A stretch of 7,368 nucleotides of DNA, from NCBI GenBank assembly GCA_947454585.1, contig CANGML010000078.1, positions 1 to 7,368 on the forward strand, given 5' to 3'. This document shows, one piece after another, positions 6,505 through 7,368 of this stretch. A program made the position numbers and the translations under genes. The stretch's first letter is position 1; every line of letters begins with the position of its first letter. The notes under the pieces are model-generated. The model did no database searches, had not been told where the DNA came from, and saw only the letters and a list, made by a program, of their open reading frames with translations. This DNA comes from Comamonadaceae bacterium (GTDB taxonomy: Bacteria; Pseudomonadota; Gammaproteobacteria; Burkholderiales; Burkholderiaceae_C).

Positions 6505-6546
6505 ATGTCAGCCATCTTTGAAACTTTGAAGCTTGAACCGGTATGA
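6505..6546 (+). CDS. Possible 13-codon leader peptide overlapping the next gene start
   Basis: ATG at 6505 opens a short frame encoding MSAIFETLKLEPV. Its TGA (6544-6546) overlaps the ATG of the second binding-protein gene (6543-6545) in the ATGA arrangement typical of translational coupling. The downstream ATG has no good Shine-Dalgarno sequence of its own, so ribosomes ending on this frame could supply initiation. The short frame itself has only a weak AGG nine bases before its ATG. Near-repeated octamers (CTTTGAAA, CTTTGAAG, 6516-6531) encode the middle of the peptide. No Cys or Met run suggests a sulfur-sensing attenuator. It may be chance; conservation is not visible from here. Confidence 0.35.
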   Translation: MSAIFETLKLEPV

Positions 6547-7368
6547 AAAAATTGCTACACACCACCTTGGCCGCTGCACTCTTGGCAGTCAGCTCATTGG
6601 CCTCTGCACAAACCTTGCTGAACGCGTCGTACGACGTGGCCCGTGAGTTCTACAAAGACTACAACGCCGCCTTCGTGGCCCACTACAAAAAGACCACAGG
6701 CAAAGACATCAAGATTGACCAAGCCCACGGCGGCTCTAGCGCCCAAGCGCGCGCGGTCAACGATGGTTTAGAGGCCGATGTGGTGACCATGAACACCACC
6801 ACCGACATCGAGTTTTTAGCGGGCAACGGCGTGGTCGCCAAAGATTGGGCCAAGAAGTTCCCCAACAACGCGTCGCCCACCACCTCGACCATGTTGTTCC
6901 TCACGCGCAATGGCAACCCCAAGGGCATCAAAGATTGGGACGACCTGACCAAGCCCGGTGTGCAGGTCATCATCGTCAACCCCAAAACCGGTGGCAATGG
7001 CCGCATGGCGTATTTGGCGGCTTGGGCCTATGCGCGTAAAAAGGGCCAAACTGATGCGCAAGCCGCCGAGTTTGTGGCCAAGATTTTCAAGAATGTGCCC
7101 GTGCTCGCCAAAGGCGGCCGCGATGCCACCACCATCTTTTTGCAACGCAACATCGGCGATGTGCTGGTGACGTTTGAATCTGAAGTGGTGTCGGTGGACC
7201 GCGAGTTCGGTGAAGGCAAGGTCGATGCGGTACATCCCTCTGTGAGCATCATTGCCGAGAACCCCGTGGCGGTGGTGGAACGCACCGTGAATAAAAAAGG
7301 TACCGGCGAATTGGCCAAAGCCTATTTGAACTACCTCTACTCTGACGAAGCGCAAGAGATTGCGGCCA
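6543..7368 (+). CDS. cysP: Second sulfate/thiosulfate-binding protein, CysP-like, 3' end outside window
   Basis: This is a periplasmic solute-binding protein of the same family as its upstream neighbour; 275 residues are visible and about 55-65 are missing past the window edge. A Sec signal (MKKLLHTTLAAALLAVSSLASA) is cleaved near residue 22. Seen: LLNASYDVAREFY (25-37), GKDIKIDQAHGGSSAQA (53-69), NNASPTTST (108-116), NPKTGGNGRMAYLAAW (146-161), GGRDATTIF (191-199), GDVLVTFESEV (205-215) and SIIAENPVAVVE (235-246). GGRxATT and FESEV are CysP-like, and the serines of the usual QSH and KTSG motifs are replaced by Ala and Gly, so ligand preference may differ from the first copy (thiosulfate is my guess). 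An in-frame TGA at 6534-6536 forces the start to 6543. The frame is intact, so this is not a pseudogene. The symbol is tentative. Confidence 0.88.
   Translation, partial: MKKLLHTTLAAALLAVSSLASAQTLLNASYDVAREFYKDYNAAFVAHYKKTTGKDIKIDQAHGGSSAQARAVNDGLEADVVTMNTTTDIEFLAGNGVVAKDWAKKFPNNASPTTSTMLFLTRNGNPKGIKDWDDLTKPGVQVIIVNPKTGGNGRMAYLAAWAYARKKGQTDAQAAEFVAKIFKNVPVLAKGGRDATTIFLQRNIGDVLVTFESEVVSVDREFGEGKVDAVHPSVSIIAENPVAVVERTVNKKGTGELAKAYLNYLYSDEAQEIAA

Noticed and set aside
6488..6513. GGCT...AGCC pairing before the second binding-protein gene as a counterpart of the three-way-junction leader
   Set aside because: The stem is only 4 bp with a long loop and does not cover the start region; no structure comparable to that at 5335-5399 is seen.

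Overview
The window looks like chromosomal DNA from a betaproteobacterium, most likely Burkholderiales / Comamonadaceae (Limnohabitans- or Rhodoferax-like). This rests on moderately high GC, the pyrB-pyrX-plsC order with a degenerate dihydroorotase, and Sox and flavocytochrome c sulfur-oxidation genes beside sulfate-binding proteins. The genus is an inference from gene content. No rRNA, tRNA, CRISPR array, insertion sequence or phage gene was seen.

Region 1 (1-2786, + strand) is housekeeping. It holds the 3' three quarters of pyrB (aspartate carbamoyltransferase). Next, with a 4-base ATGA overlap, comes a full-length dihydroorotase homologue that has lost nearly all its zinc-binding histidines (PyrX/PyrC' type, probably a structural partner of the transcarbamoylase). 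After a 9-base gap comes a PlsC-family acyltransferase with a TTG start. Its stop codon overlaps the stop codon of the next, convergent gene.

Region 2 (2783-5291) is a sulfur-oxidation island. On the minus strand, fccA (a small monoheme cytochrome c) and fccB (the FAD subunit of sulfide dehydrogenase, with a twin-arginine signal and a possible lipobox) form one operon. Diverging from it across about 94 bases, soxY and soxZ encode the periplasmic sulfur-carrier complex. The layout suggests that sulfide is oxidised by FccAB and that the sulfane sulfur, or the redox state of the carrier, is linked to SoxYZ. SoxXA, SoxB and SoxCD are not in the window.

Region 3 (5292-7368) holds two tandem periplasmic sulfate/thiosulfate-binding proteins. 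The first has Sbp-like signatures and the second, cut off by the window edge, has CysP-like ones. Just before the first is the most striking non-coding signal: about 65 bases that fold on paper into a compact three-way junction, with a 9-bp closing stem that swallows the Shine-Dalgarno sequence. Before the second is a 13-codon reading frame whose stop overlaps the start of the gene and whose translation could be coupled to it. The two genes would thus carry different leader-type controls for anion uptake.
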